A DNA stretch of 64,000 nt from Castanea sativa (lineage: Eukaryota; Streptophyta; Magnoliopsida; Fagales; Fagaceae): NCBI RefSeq assembly GCF_040712315.1, contig NC_134017.1, positions 48,109,636-48,173,635 on the forward strand, written 5' to 3'. The notes beneath the pieces were generated by a model, which was not told where the DNA came from, did not search any database, and worked only from the letters and a program-made list of their open reading frames with translations. A program made the translations under genes and the position numbers. Position 1 is the stretch's first letter, and the number at the start of each line of letters is the position of its first letter. Positions 46,464 to 57,789 of the stretch are shown here, piece after piece.

Positions 46464-48009
46464 TTGAAATGAAATCTATGAAATGAAATAAAATTAAAAA
46501 AATGAGCTCTTTATTCTTTAAGAGTCTAACTCTCTGTGAGTTTGTGATTGGTAGCTTTATTAATATTTTGTTTTTTGCCCTTTTTTTTTTACTTTTTGAA
46601 TTTGGCTTTATCTTATTCTTATCCGTTGGTGTTGGTCAGTTTGTGTTGGTGTTGGTGTTGGTGTTGGTATTAGTGAGATTTGTGTAATGTGTATTGTAAT
46701 TTGTGATTGTGAAATTTTCTGATTGGCAGTTGGCTATTGTGATTGGGGGCATTAGGCATGAGGCTTGTACCAATGTGCTTGTTTGTTGAGTGGGGTAGGG
46801 GTAGATGGGCACATGGGGCTGGGTTACACTGTTTTATTTATTGTGCTGCACATGAGATATGTAATGATTGGTTCTTTTAGTGTAATATGCATATGAGGCT
46901 AAACAATATAACAAATTAAAGCAGTATAATTAATGACAAACAAATTAAAGCAATATAGTTTATTGTTGCGCTAAACAACAATAATTAAAGTAGTATGATT
47001 AACCAATACATTATAAAAGACAAACAAATTAAATTATGTTAGACTAAACAACAATTAATAATTTTATAATTAATGAAACAACAATATAACAAATTATAGT
47101 TTATAAAAGACAAACAAATTAATGAAACAAATAAACAACAATAATTAATAATTTTATTAATATTTCAAATAAACTTAGAGTTTATTGTTTATTCTTTTTC
47201 TAGAATTATGGACAAATATTTGATAAGAAAACCACATACCAAAAAAAAAATTATGGGAAATTTTGTTAAGAACACTTTGAAAAAAATTCCTAGAGCCGCC
47301 ACTGCTTGTCGCACATGGATATACTACAAAACTTAACAACTTAACCATATTTTAAAAATCTAAGAGGCATACTGAACTCAATCACAAGTCAAACAAAATA
47401 ACCTTAATCATCATTACTCAGAAAATCCATGCCCTCATACTGCCCGTGGCTTATACACCTCATAGAAAACCATTTCCAAACTCCGTTTTCTCATTCCTTA
47501 CTTCACTTCACTAGAAACCCTTCTTACGAAAGGCAAATAACCCTTATTAATTAAGGATACTCATATCCTGCTAAGCTAGTGATCAATAAAAGGACTCGGA
47601 AAACTCATCCTCATTTATATTTGATTCCACTCTCTCCCTCCATTCACACTTAAGTTTATTGCTAAACCTTTTCTCTTATGCTCTTTACTTTACTATTAGA
47701 TATAAGTTAGAATTCCTTCATTATTTGTACGTTCTTTCTTGGACTACGAGCTTTATTTCTTTTGTAGGCCTAAAAGCGTTAGCCAAGGTCAAGTTTGATA
47801 TTTTGGGTACATATACTGCCAATTGAAACGCATTGTCATGCACGTTGAAACTTAAATTTATCCAAATGGTGTAGGTATATCCTAAAAGAACACGCATAAA
47901 TTCTAATGAAACTTGGGACAAGTGGAATTCCTTTCAACTAAATATCGAAGCTCCTAACAGCCCGATTTCGGAATGACTATTTTCTTGTAATTAAGACTTA
48001 ACCATCCAC
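44633..48009. repeat. Duplicated block, copy 2, right part
   Basis: This matches copy 1 from about 16396 to 18955 and ends with GAAGCTCCTAACAGCCCG. It lacks the palindrome insert of copy 1 and holds an extra hAT (45804-47304). Confidence 0.88.
45804..47304. mobile_element. hAT non-autonomous element, 1,501 bp
   Basis: The left end TAGTGGCTGCGCCAC (first base C changed to T) and the right end, inverted, CAGTGGCGGCTCTAGGAA are the common plant hAT termini. The target copies are CTTGTCTC (45796-45803) and CTTGTCGC (47305-47312), and copy 1 near 17487 shows the single empty site. The interior has CTCATCGCAGATCG-like repeats (46190-46340), a CT run and a GTTGGT run. The frame at 46173-46391 is repeat-derived; no transposase is seen. 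Confidence 0.9.
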
Positions 48010-48515
48010 CTTTGCCAAAAGTTTTGTGCAGTGTCCATCTAATTCTAATACCATATAGCTTTGTGCACATAAAGAATTAACTATATAACATATAACTTCT
48101 TTAGAAATTTATAATCACCGTAAGTGCTACATTTCATATTTGGATAACAATTTCTATTTGCCTTTTGTAAAACGTTACAATATTATTTCAGCATCACCAA
48201 ATTACCAAACAAATTTTATATTTTTTTCTTTAGAAAACTTTTTTTTTTCAACTAACCAAACAAGTTTTTGATTTCAAAAAATAAAATAAATTTTTTTTTC
48301 TTTCTATTCCCAAAAACATGTTTTTAAAAATAGAAAATAAAAACTGTTTCTAAACATAACCTAAGTTTTCCTTATTTCAATCTCCTTCTTATCTTTACTT
48401 GTTGGCTTGAACTTTGAAGCACAATCAAAATTTAAAATAGTTTGTGGTTTTGTTGTTTTAATACTCAATTTATAATAACAGTAATTAAAAAAAAAAAATT
48501 CAAAATCATTTGTCT
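48010..48515. repeat. Short TIR-family copy and duplicated flank
   Basis: 48137-48357 resembles a short version of the element at 24763-25512 (ending AACTGTTTCTAAACATAACC). 48358-48515 matches 25513-25680. Confidence 0.6.
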
Positions 48516-48725
48516 ATAGCCCGATCCATGTGGGTTGGGTTGGACCTCTATGATGGGTTGGATTGAAAATACTCCTCAACCTGACCCATACATATCCCTA
48601 AACCAAATATTTGAAATTTGTTATGATGTACCAACTTTCCGGAGGCATAACTTCTCACCCAAAGCTATGATTTATGCAAACTTGATTTTGTTTGAAAATT
48701 ATTCTTATGAAATTTCCAATGGTAC
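48516..48725. other. Target region of TE-B, left side
   Basis: The open frame starting at 48535 would run across the empty TE-B site into 59611-59682 once the element is removed, about 88 codons in all. I do not recognise the product. The GGTAC duplication lies at 48721-48725. Confidence 0.4.
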
Positions 48726-49486
48726 TGTAAGTGCACAATTGCACCTGGATCCAAAGACTATTATGGGCTCAGGCCCAATGAGCCTTAAACAATGAAATTT
48801 GTAGAGTGTGGGTTTGAAATCTAGATTAGAAGTACTGAGAACTTGATAACAGGCTATGGTGTGTAAACACTTGTAAATAATGAATGATAATTGCAGATGG
48901 ACCTCCTCGGACGTGAGCCGAGGACTACTTCTGTATTATTTCTCTTTCTTTCTTAAAGATTACAATTCTTAATTTCTTTCTTGGTTACTGACTGATCCCC
49001 CTTTTCTTTGGCCTTCACCCCCCTTAAATACTTCTTTTCCTGATGCTTTATCCACGTGTTGCTCAAAATCCCTCCCCTCTAGATATTTCTTCTCTTAGTT
49101 CCTTTGAATATTGACCAGAAGTTTTCAGTTCTACTGTTCAGGGGTCACTTCCCCATTAATGCGGCCAGAGAGGTAGGTGCAGAGTCTTTAATGTGGATGT
49201 GGCAGCCTTTGCTCGTGATATTTTTCTAACACCGGTGTATCTAGAAGGTTCAGGGTTTCCCCCTCTTAACCAACAGTCTTTCCGGAATTCTGCCTTGACC
49301 TTCGTAGTGAATCTCCGTGTTCTCTTGGGTCTGTCCGAGGAGGAACTGACCCTCGGATGTGTCCTCGGACCCTCGGCGTATGGGCCGATTCGCAGTACTA
49401 ACAAATTCTTAGCTCAAGAACAGATTGTCCCTCCTTGCTAGAGCCCAAAGGCCCAAATGCCCACTGGGGTCCTTTTACTCCCCACA
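48726..49486 (-). repeat. 3' LTR of TE-B
   Basis: It is bounded by TGTAAG and CCCACA on the plus strand (TGTGGGGAG to CTTACA on the element strand). It contains CCTCGGA-rich text. The frame at 49156-49404 within it is chance. Confidence 0.93.
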
Positions 49487-49504
49487 ATAGCCCCTCAAAA
49501 TTCT
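49487..49504 (-). other. Polypurine tract of TE-B
   Basis: On the element strand AGAATTTTGAGGGGCTAT lies directly before the 3' LTR, like AGAATCTCGAGGGGCTAT in TE-A. Confidence 0.8.
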
Positions 49505-49991
49505 ATTTTTCAGCATCCGAGGAAAAAAATAGGGTTTTGATCCAACGAGCACTTACCCCACACGTTTTGTAAATAACTGCGCGTGTGAAGTTCGTTTCGT
49601 GTTCCAGAGGATGCCACTTGGTGGTTTTAATTTCAAAAACACGCGCATTTATTACCGTAAGTTACACCTTGTCCCCCACGTTCGACGGTGAGATGAGCAT
49701 CTAACGGCCCTTGTTACCCCCTGAAAATTTGGGCGGGACGAATGCAATTTCGAGGCCGCTTCTCGCACATCGTGACGCTTTGGGAACCTGCGCCTTCATT
49801 TATTTCTTCAGAGGCTAATCCCATCAAAACATCAGTAATCACCTTTTCTCTGCAGAAATCCGTGGAAACTCGCACAACTTCGAACTTGTAAGTTCCTATT
49901 CTTTTTCTTTAACCCATTCTCCTCGGATCCTGTCCTCGGCTCCCATCTTAACCATTCTTTCCCTTAAAACTTAGTCTTTCGTTCCTTTCTG
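49505..49991 (+). promoter_or_regulatory. Upstream region of the TE-B antisense gene
   Basis: This is the only non-LTR space in which the plus-strand gene could have its own promoter. I see pyrimidine-rich stretches but no convincing TATA box. Promoter function is inferred from gene direction. Confidence 0.3.
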
Positions 49992-52493
49992 ATAGGTAGA
50001 TTTAAGTGTTTAGTTGACACCGCCGCTGGGATGGAAGGTTTTAGAGCCAAATACCATATTCCCAGCGACGTAGGTTTAAGATACTGTCCGGCGGGGGCCG
50101 TAGCTGGGTCTAGGAAAACGGGAGAGGTTATCATTCCCATGATTGCCTTCATAGAAGGTGGGATGACCCTCCCTATGAGAAGCGTGACCAGGGAATACCT
50201 CCGCAGCCACCGGTTGTGCCCCGACCAGTGTGCTCCTAACGTCTTTAGAGTCTTAGGAAGCGTTGACGCTCTAAACGAGCAGATGGGTCTAAACCTTACT
50301 TGGCATGACGTCGCCTTTATGTACGAGTGCCATAAACTTACTGGGGTAGGCTATTACATCAAATCCCGCTCTAGCGTAGTTAGGTTGATTTCTTGTCTGC
50401 CTAAGTCCAATAAAGGCATGAAGGACGACTACCTCATCGCCTCAGGCAACTGGCACGACGGCCCCCACTGCCCAGTCGATTGTGACTACTTAGGATCTAA
50501 CTTCCCGCCCCATAGCTCCATCTAAACATGTTTAAACGTCCATTTACGTTTACTAAGCATTTTAACTTTAATTTATTACATTTCCTACAAATCTGACCAG
50601 GTTTATCTGTTCTGGTGTCTTTCTATGCAGATAAACAATACGTCCACCCGCGCCTGAGCCATTACAACGTTGCCGATTTGAACCGAGTGCTACGCTCAGA
50701 GGTATTTGTGAGTGAAGATTTGCAACTGAGAGTGGCTCATTTGATATTGGGGTACGAACCTATCTCCTTGGACTTCTAGGAGATTGAGAACGCCATCGTT
50801 GCGGGTGACCGGAGGCGAAGAAGGATTCACGTAGCCAGACCGCACTTCTTAGCCGACCACAACATTCCTGACGACCCCCACACTATATTGTACACATAGA
50901 CCATTGCAGCAATCCCCCTTGCCACGCACTCTCAGTCAACAGTTGTCCCAGAGGAGCAAGTGTCTTCGTCAAACATGTTGGACGAAGAGATAAATAACTT
51001 TCAACTTGAGGACGTCCAAAGGCCTCGTGGAAGCCCGTTTGTCGTCCTCTCCGACGAGGACGAGGAAGCCGCCGAGACCTTTGGGATAGCCGGTCTAGTG
51101 ATAGCACGTCCAGACGACAGCTCCATTAAAGAGGACATGGACGTGCTTAAGGACCTCCTGACCGCGAGAGGGGAGAAAGTTGCCAAAAAGGGGACGAGGG
51201 GATCCCAAGCTCCCCCTGCCTTGCCACCACCCCCTCCTCCAGTCGACCCCAAGCCTCTTGCCGACGATCCGAAGAAGAAAAGGAAGGTGAAGGCCGAGGG
51301 GGCTGGTGGCGAGAAGCCAAAGAAGCTGAAACAACAACCACCGCCGGCTCAGCAGCAGAAGCTGGACAAGGGCAAAGGGCGCGCCCGTTCGGTTGAAAGC
51401 AGCGAGATCAGAGACGTGGCCGAGGTGCGCCGAGCACCAGCTATGTGGTCTCCCGAACTGAGACTGGATGGAGCGCCAATTCCCCTCCAGTCCAACATCA
51501 GGCTGTTCCAACAAGGCCATGCCCTCCACCTGGCCGAGGCGTTGGAGCGTCCTCTTCTGCTGCCCAAGGACATGGAAGCCTTGGAGAAGAGGAGCCAATA
51601 GTTGTTCCTTTCATTGAAAAGGGATTTAGCTCTATTAAGTTCCACCTCACACTTATACTCTAGGTTCATTTGTAAACACTTTATCACATTTAACCCCCTA
51701 ACATTTTTTGCAGGCCATCCAAGAAGTTTTCGCGGCCGAGAAGTTCGTGGAGGATTCTTGGAAGCGAGTTGGAATGGAGCAAGAGCTACGGCAAGAGACA
51801 GAAAGGTCCCTACGCCAGACCCTAGCAAAAAATGGGAAGATCACATTGCAGCTGGCCGATCTAAAAAGAGAGAAAGATGGTACCGAGGCCAGCTTAAGGA
51901 CGATGGAGAATTAGGTGGAGGGGCAACGTAAGCTTCTTCGCCAAAAGGATGACGAGCTCTCCCAAGTCCAACGGGCACGCTCTGACTTGGAGAAGGAACT
52001 TACGCGGATGAAGGAGGAGGCTCGCACCTACAAGCGCTCACTGGAGGCCGCCAAACAGGCCAGCTATCAGGAGGGAGTAACTGCAACGCAGGAACTGTTG
52101 ACAGAAGCCTTTGCAGCCTTGTGCCGAGAGTACTGTCAACAGGTCTGGGGAGAGGCCTTGAACGCAGTAGGGGTTCCTCAAGCTTCCGAGCTGAGGAAGC
52201 CCGAGAACATTTGGCTTCCCCTAGACATACAGGAGATAGAAGACCCTCCTGTTGTTGCCTCTCCTGCCCTTCCTTCCGTGGTGCTAGAACTCGTTCCTGA
52301 TCCTACAGGACCTGAAGGTTCCCATAAAGAGAAGGACGGGTGTGAAGTTGCCGAGCCGGAGCAAAGCCAGAATGTGGAGCCTATCCTTCCTCCAATGGAC
52401 AATGGGAAACAAGTCTTGTCTACCTTCGAGTTGGAGCTGAAGAGCACAGAGGCTGGCAGCAGCTCCCTCCAAGACCCCCCTCCCAAAGCTTAG
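49992..52493 (+). pseudogene. Antisense spliced gene of TE-B (Tat-type extra ORF)
   Basis: Exon 1 (49992-about 50520) encodes GRFKCLVDTAAGMEGFRAKY, then REYLRSHRLCPDQCAPNVFR and SVDALNEQMGLNLTWHDVAF, resembling the plant 'putative gypsy-type transposon' domain. Its start codon reads ATA where TE-A has ATG. An intron ends at TTCTATGCAG (50630). Exon 2 (50631-about 51600) has RVAHLILGYEPI, an acidic stretch, a Pro run and a basic KKKRKVKAEG patch that looks like a nuclear signal. A second intron ends at 51713. Exon 3 (51714-52493) is a coiled coil (Glu/Lys/Arg/Gln-rich) with an acidic tail. Stops include TAG codons near 50779 and 51914. Function unknown; the layout matches TE-A. Confidence 0.8.
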
Positions 52494-52829
52494 GGCCTAG
52501 CATAGGATTTTTTCTGTACTTGCAGTTTCTTTACATAATGATGTATTCTGCTTATAATTAATGAAGAACAATTTTTATTCAAATTTCATTCATGCTGTAT
52601 TTACTTGACTTTATCCTATTTATACTTGTCATGAAAGTTATTACTAGCACGTAGCTAAAGAAAGAATGGAATAAATAAGTCTAACTCCACTCAGTTAAAC
52701 AATTATAACTTTTAAACACCCATATGCATATTGGCTTTGCAAAGTATATTATTCAAGAATCTGGCAAAAACTAACTTAGCTTGGATGGTATGCAATGCCT
52801 TACTTAGAAAGCCCATATGATAGTTAAAC
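52494..52829. other. Spacer after the antisense gene
   Basis: It is AT-rich and probably holds the 3' untranslated region of the antisense gene. No other feature is seen. Confidence 0.4.
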
Positions 52830-53410
52830 TTTGTAATTCGAGATATCAATTTTAGCAGAGTGTAAGGTTCGAAGATCATACCTTACAGAATCTTTGTTTC
52901 GATATTTATAGCTGCTTACCTTAAGATCCAATTTAACAAATAGTAAGGCATTTGACTTCCACAAAGTATGTGATAAGAATAAGAACAATGTCTGAATAAT
53001 AAGATATCAATGTTCTGTTTAACAAATGATAAGATATCAATTTCCACAAGGTTTGTGGTCCGAGGACCATACTTAACCAAGTTTTTGTTTGACACTTAAG
53101 AGTAGTAACTTCAAATGTTAATTTCCCCAAAGTAGGAGGTCCGAGGACCCGGCATAACTGAGGTTTTGTCTAATAAATTATAAGATATCAATTTCCACAA
53201 GGTTTGTGGTCCGAGAACCATACTTAACCAAGTTTCTGTTTGACACTTAAGAATAGTAACTTCAAATGTTAATTTTCCCAAAGTAGGAGGTCCGAGGACC
53301 CGGCATAACTGAGGTTCTGTTTAACAAATGATAAGATATCAATTTCCATAAGTTTTGTGGTCCGAGGACCATACTTAACCAAGTTTCTGTTTGACACTTA
53401 AGAATAGTAA
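52830..53410 (-). repeat. 151-bp tandem repeat of TE-B
   Basis: AAGATATCAATTTCCACAAG starts units at 53031, 53182 and 53333 (period 151), with degraded units before. Each unit is two ~75-bp halves, carrying GGTCCGAGGACCATAC or GGTCCGAGGACCCGGC. Read inverted, the halves match the 81-bp units of TE-A (CAGAA...GG-CTCGGACCACA). Confidence 0.88.
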
Positions 53411-53468
53411 CTGTAAGCCCAAGAGGTATTTATAACTTTGAACTGTTAACTAACAAAAGCACATTTTA

Positions 53469-54875
53469 TTAATAATAATACCTTCGAAGGTTATTTACAT
53501 TCCATGGGCGTGGTACAATTCTTTCATCTAGGTCAGCTAGCCGATATGACCCTATGCCTGCTACTGAAACAATGCAATAGGGGTCTTCTCAGTTTGGTCC
53601 TAGCTTACCCCAAGCTGGGTTCTTAGAAGCACCCACAACTTTTCTTAGTACAAGATCCCCAGGTGCGAGTGGCCTTAGCTTCACGTGGGCATCATATCCC
53701 CGTTTAAGCTTCTGTTGATAATAAGCTATTTGGACCATAGCTGCCTCGCGCCGTTCCTCAACTAAATCAAGGCCTTTCTCCAGGAGGCCATCGTTATTCT
53801 CTGGGCTAAAAGAACTCGTCTTTAGGGTGGAAAAACCAGATTCCAGGGGTATCACCGCCTCAGCTCCATAAGTCATAGAGAATGGCGTTTCCCCCGTGGA
53901 CCTGCGCGGTGTAGTCCGATACATCCACAGAACATGTGGGAGTTCTTCTACCCATCTACCTTTCACATCGTCCAACCTTTTCTTGAGCCCACTGACTATG
54001 ACCTTGTTAACGGCCTCAGCTTGCCCATTTTCCTGAGGATAAGCTAGGGTGGAGTATCTATTTATAATGCCCATATCACCACAATATTTCCTAAAAGCCT
54101 TGCTGTCGAATTGAACGCCATTGTCCGAGATAAGTGTGTGTGGTATACCGAATCTAGTGACGATGTTTTTTCAGACAAACTTCTTTGAATCAACGTCTCT
54201 GATATTTGCTAAGGGCTCGGCCTCAACCCATTTAGTGAAGTAGTTTGTCCCCACGAGAAGCTATCTTTTGTTTCCTGTAGCCCTCGGAAATGGCCCCACT
54301 ATGTCCAATCCCCATTGTGCGAAAGGCCAAGGACTAGAGAGAGGGTTGAGAACCCCTCCAGGTTGATGAATATTAGGGGCAAACCTCTGGCATTGATCAC
54401 ACTTTCGGGCATAGTCCTGAGCCTCTCTTTGCATATTGGGCCACCAATAACCCTGAGTCAGAGCTCTGTGGGCTAAGGATCTTCCCCCGGTGTGGCTCCC
54501 ACAAATCCCTTCATGCAGTTCTTCCAGAAGTGTTTCCGTTGATTCAAGGTGCACACATAACAAGTATGGTCCTGAGAAGGATCGCTTATACAGTTTCTGG
54601 TCCTCGGACAACCAGAAACGTGGCGCCTTTCGACGTATCTTATCTGCTTTAGACTTGTCCTTAGGAAGGATGTCATTCTTAAGAAAAGATATGACCGGGT
54701 CAATCCAACTAGGTCCAAGCCTTATCAGATGGATGCGAGCTGCGTTGATAGCGATAAGAGTTGGCTCTAGCAAATCTTCCACAAGGATAATCCTAGGCAA
54801 ACCCTGAGCTGAAGACGTTGCTAACGTGGCCAAAGAATTTGCATGGGTGTTTCCACTCCTAGAGATGTGAGACAA
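53469..54875 (-). pseudogene. Integrase of TE-B, broken
   Basis: The zinc-binding part has HEGICGSH and CDQC, the core has WGLDIVGPFP, ISDNGVQFDS and YPQENGQAEAVN (all three catalytic acids present), and the C-terminal part ends RPWNVNNLRRYYY and TAA at 53471-53469. Nonsense codons are a TAG after ATGNKR (about 54260), a TGA after KKFV (about 54170) and a TGA after KLGPN (about 53590). All three replace Trp, judged from TE-A or the family pattern. Confidence 0.92.
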
Positions 54876-55670
54876 GACAAAGGAATCAAATTTAGCATGC
54901 TGACTTTTGACCTAGGCCAAGTATTCTTGTATTTTTGGGTCCCTAGCCTCCATGGTCCCCATGACCTGGTCGACCACTAATTGGGAGTCCGAGAATGCAT
55001 GGACTTCCTTTCCACCCATCCTATGTACCATGTTCATGCCCACCAAGACTGCTTCGTACTCAGCCTCATTATTAGTAGCCGAGAACGACAGCCTTAGAGA
55101 TTTTTTGAAGACAATTCCCTCAGGGGATATCAGGACAAGTCCGATACTAGACCCTCTTTGATTAGCTGCCCCATCCACATACACTTTCCAAGTCAGAGGT
55201 GCTGCGGCTGTGATCACACCAACTGATTTTTCATCCATGTGTGCTTCTTTCAGAGTTTCTTCTAGTAATGGTTCAGTAAACTCTGCCACCAAGTCAGCAA
55301 GGACCTAGCCCTTCACCGAGGTGTGAGGCCTGTATTTAACGTCAAAGGCTCCCAAAATGGTTCCCCACTTTGCCACCCTGCCAGAGTAATCGGCGCTGCG
55401 TAACACCGCTTTGAGAGGCAATTGGGTAAGAACCACCACAGTGTAGGACTGGAAATAATGAGGAAGCTTCCGCGTGGCATGAACTATGGCCAGAAGTGCT
55501 TTCTCCAAGAGTAGATAGCGCACCTCGGCCTCATTCAAAGACTTACTAACGTAGTAGACAGGTCTTTGCACCCCACTTTCATCCTTTATGAGGACCAGGC
55601 TGACCGCGTGGACAGCCACTGCCAGATAAGCAAACAAGACCTCGTCCGCCTCGGGTCGAGACAAAATGGG
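54876..55670 (-). pseudogene. Tandem RNase H modules of TE-B
   Basis: The first module (about 55670-55305) has VYYVSKSLNEAEVRYLLLEK and ends at a TAG after SVKG. The second (55292-54912) has VYVDGAANQRG, NNEAEYEAVL and SDSQLVVDQV with Asp, Glu and Asp of an active archaeal-type RNase H, and ends at a TAG after YLA, the same place as in TE-A. RNase H removes the RNA strand during copying. Paired RNase H modules mark the Tat lineage. Confidence 0.88.
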
Positions 55671-56754
55671 TGGCCGAGAAAGATATTGTTTAAGCTATTG
55701 GAAGGCTAACACGCAGTCTTCGGTCCATTGAAACCCCTTCCATTTATTCAACAATTGGAAGAAAGGACGGCACCGGTCAGCTGACCGAGAGATAAATCTG
55801 CTTAGTGCGGCAATTATTCCGGTCAATTTTTGGATTTCTTTTGGGTTCCAAGGCTGCTGCAAATCCTGAATAGCCTTGACCTGCGCTGGGTTTACCTCTA
55901 TGCCTCTATGAGTAATCATATATCCCAAGAACTTTCCAAATCCCACGCCAAAAGAGCACTTTGAGGTGTTAAGGCGCAACCTGTACTTTCTTAGTACTTG
56001 GAAGGTGTCGGCTAAATCTTTAATGTGTGAAGGTATTTTTTTACTCTTCACTACCATATCATCCACCTATACCTCGATGGTCTTCCCAAGTTGCTGTTCG
56101 AACATTCTGGTCATCATTCTTTGATAGGTAGCCCCAGCATTCTTCAATCCAAACGGCATGACCTTATAGTGGTAGTTTCCTGTTGGGGGTAATGAAAGCA
56201 GTCTTCTCTTGATCCTCCAATGCCAATGGGATCTGATGGTAGCCCTGGAAGGCATCCAAAAAACTCATACGAGGATGTCCGACAGTGGCGTCCACAAGTT
56301 GATCAATACGCGACATTGGGAACGAATCCTTGGGGCAGGCCTTGTTCAAATCTGTGAAGTCCACACATACTCTCCACGTTCCATTCTTCTTTTTGACCAC
56401 AACCGTATGCGTCAACCATTCGGGGTAGAAAACTTCTTTAATAGCCCCAGCCCTCTTGAGTTTGAGTACTTCCTCCTTGACAGCCTTAGAATGTTCCTTG
56501 GAAGAACACCGAGGTGGCTTCCTTCTCGGAACAATGGCGGGGTTGACATTTAAATGATGACAAATGAAGCTCGGATCTACGCTTGGAGCCTCATAAGGGT
56601 CCCACGCAAAAACATTAATATTGCCCTTCAGAAATTCCAACAACTCCATCTTCTCCTGATGTGGCAAACGTATGCCGACTTGGAAGAACCTCTCTGGGTC
56701 ATCCGCTATCAAAAACTTCTCTAACTCTTCACAAAGAGCCTCCTCTCCTGTCAC
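55671..56754 (-). pseudogene. Reverse transcriptase of TE-B, broken
   Basis: DFTDLNKACPKDSFP, FLDAFQGYHQIPL and VMPFGLKNAGATYQ are visible. A one-base shift lies in the C-run near 56189-56193. The catalytic YVDD has lost its Tyr to TAG (56071-56069), so the text reads a stop followed by VDD. A further TAG follows LAFQ (about 55694), where TE-A keeps Gln. Confidence 0.92.
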
Positions 56755-57765
56755 TGCTCCAGGTGCATCCGGAGCTGTTAATTGCTATGAGTCTTTGATG
56801 AGCAAAGCCGATGACTCGGCTTCTGTCTGATGAAGCACTGCAGTCGATATGCATTGCCTGGCCACCGATTAGCTACCGAGGATCTCTTCAACATATTCCC
56901 CAGAGGGGAACTTAACCTTAACATGCAAGGTAGAGGAGACGGCTCCCAGAATGTGCAGCCATGGCCTGGCGAGGATGGCTGTATATGGGGAGTACGCGTC
57001 AACCACAATGAAATCCACCTCAACCGTTTCTGAGCCGGATTGAACTGGCAAACGAATCTGTCCCTTCAGTACAACGCCCTTTCCTTCAAAGCTTATGAGT
57101 GGCGAGTCATAAGGAGTAAGATCTTCCAGCTTCAACCTTAGCCCCTTAAATAAATCAAGGTACATGATATCTGCACCACTGCCCTGATCAATCATCACCC
57201 TCTTCACATTATAATTCCCTATCCTGAGAGTGACCACAAGAGCATCGTCATGGGGTTGAATGGTACTAACCTTATCCTCCTCTGAAAATCCCAAGACGGG
57301 TAAATTCACCTTCAACCTCTTCGGCTTGCAGCCTGCCTCTTCGGCCTGAGAATGGGAAACCACCATCACCCTAGTGGGACCTGAGCCGGTCCTGCCAAGT
57401 GCAGCGAAGATAACATTAATTGTTCCCAATGCCGGCCGAGATGGATTATTCTTCTGATTGTTTGAGCCGGATTGACTGCCCTGCCCATTAGGTTGACACA
57501 GGTGCTGCTTCAGTTTTCCTTCACTGACAAGCTGCTCCAAGTGGTTCCAAAGGGTCCGACAATTCTCGGTAGTGTGGCCCACGTCCTGATGGTACTGACA
57601 AAAGAGGTTTTGATTCCTCTTTGCGGGGTCTCCTGCCATCTTACTAGGCCACCTAAAGAAGGGCTCCTTACGAACTTTCTCCAATAATTGGTGTACTGGT
57701 TCTCGAAACACAGTGTTCACGGTCTGAGGTGCTGCCAAGCCGGATTGACCGACGTAATCCCTCAT
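56755..57765 (-). pseudogene. Gag zinc finger and aspartic protease of TE-B
   Basis: FCQYHQDVGHTTENC gives a C-x2-H-x5-H-x4-C zinc knuckle. Downstream VMIDQGSGADIMY contains the protease active site D-Q-G, and ILARPWLH is the usual closing motif. A TAA follows ILGS (Gln in TE-A), and a TAG lies near 56786. The region matches the degraded 1463-2560 of TE-A. Confidence 0.88.
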
Positions 57766-57789
57766 CGGCTTGTTGTTGCGGTATCTGTC

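Noticed and set aside
48535..48795. 86-aa frame running into the TE-B LTR
   Set aside because: Its 3' part is LTR sequence; the pre-insertion frame is noted, but no family is recognised.
49156..49441. Paired frames in the TE-B LTRs (also 59275-59560)
   Set aside because: They overlap on both strands inside LTRs and are kept only because the LTRs are copies.
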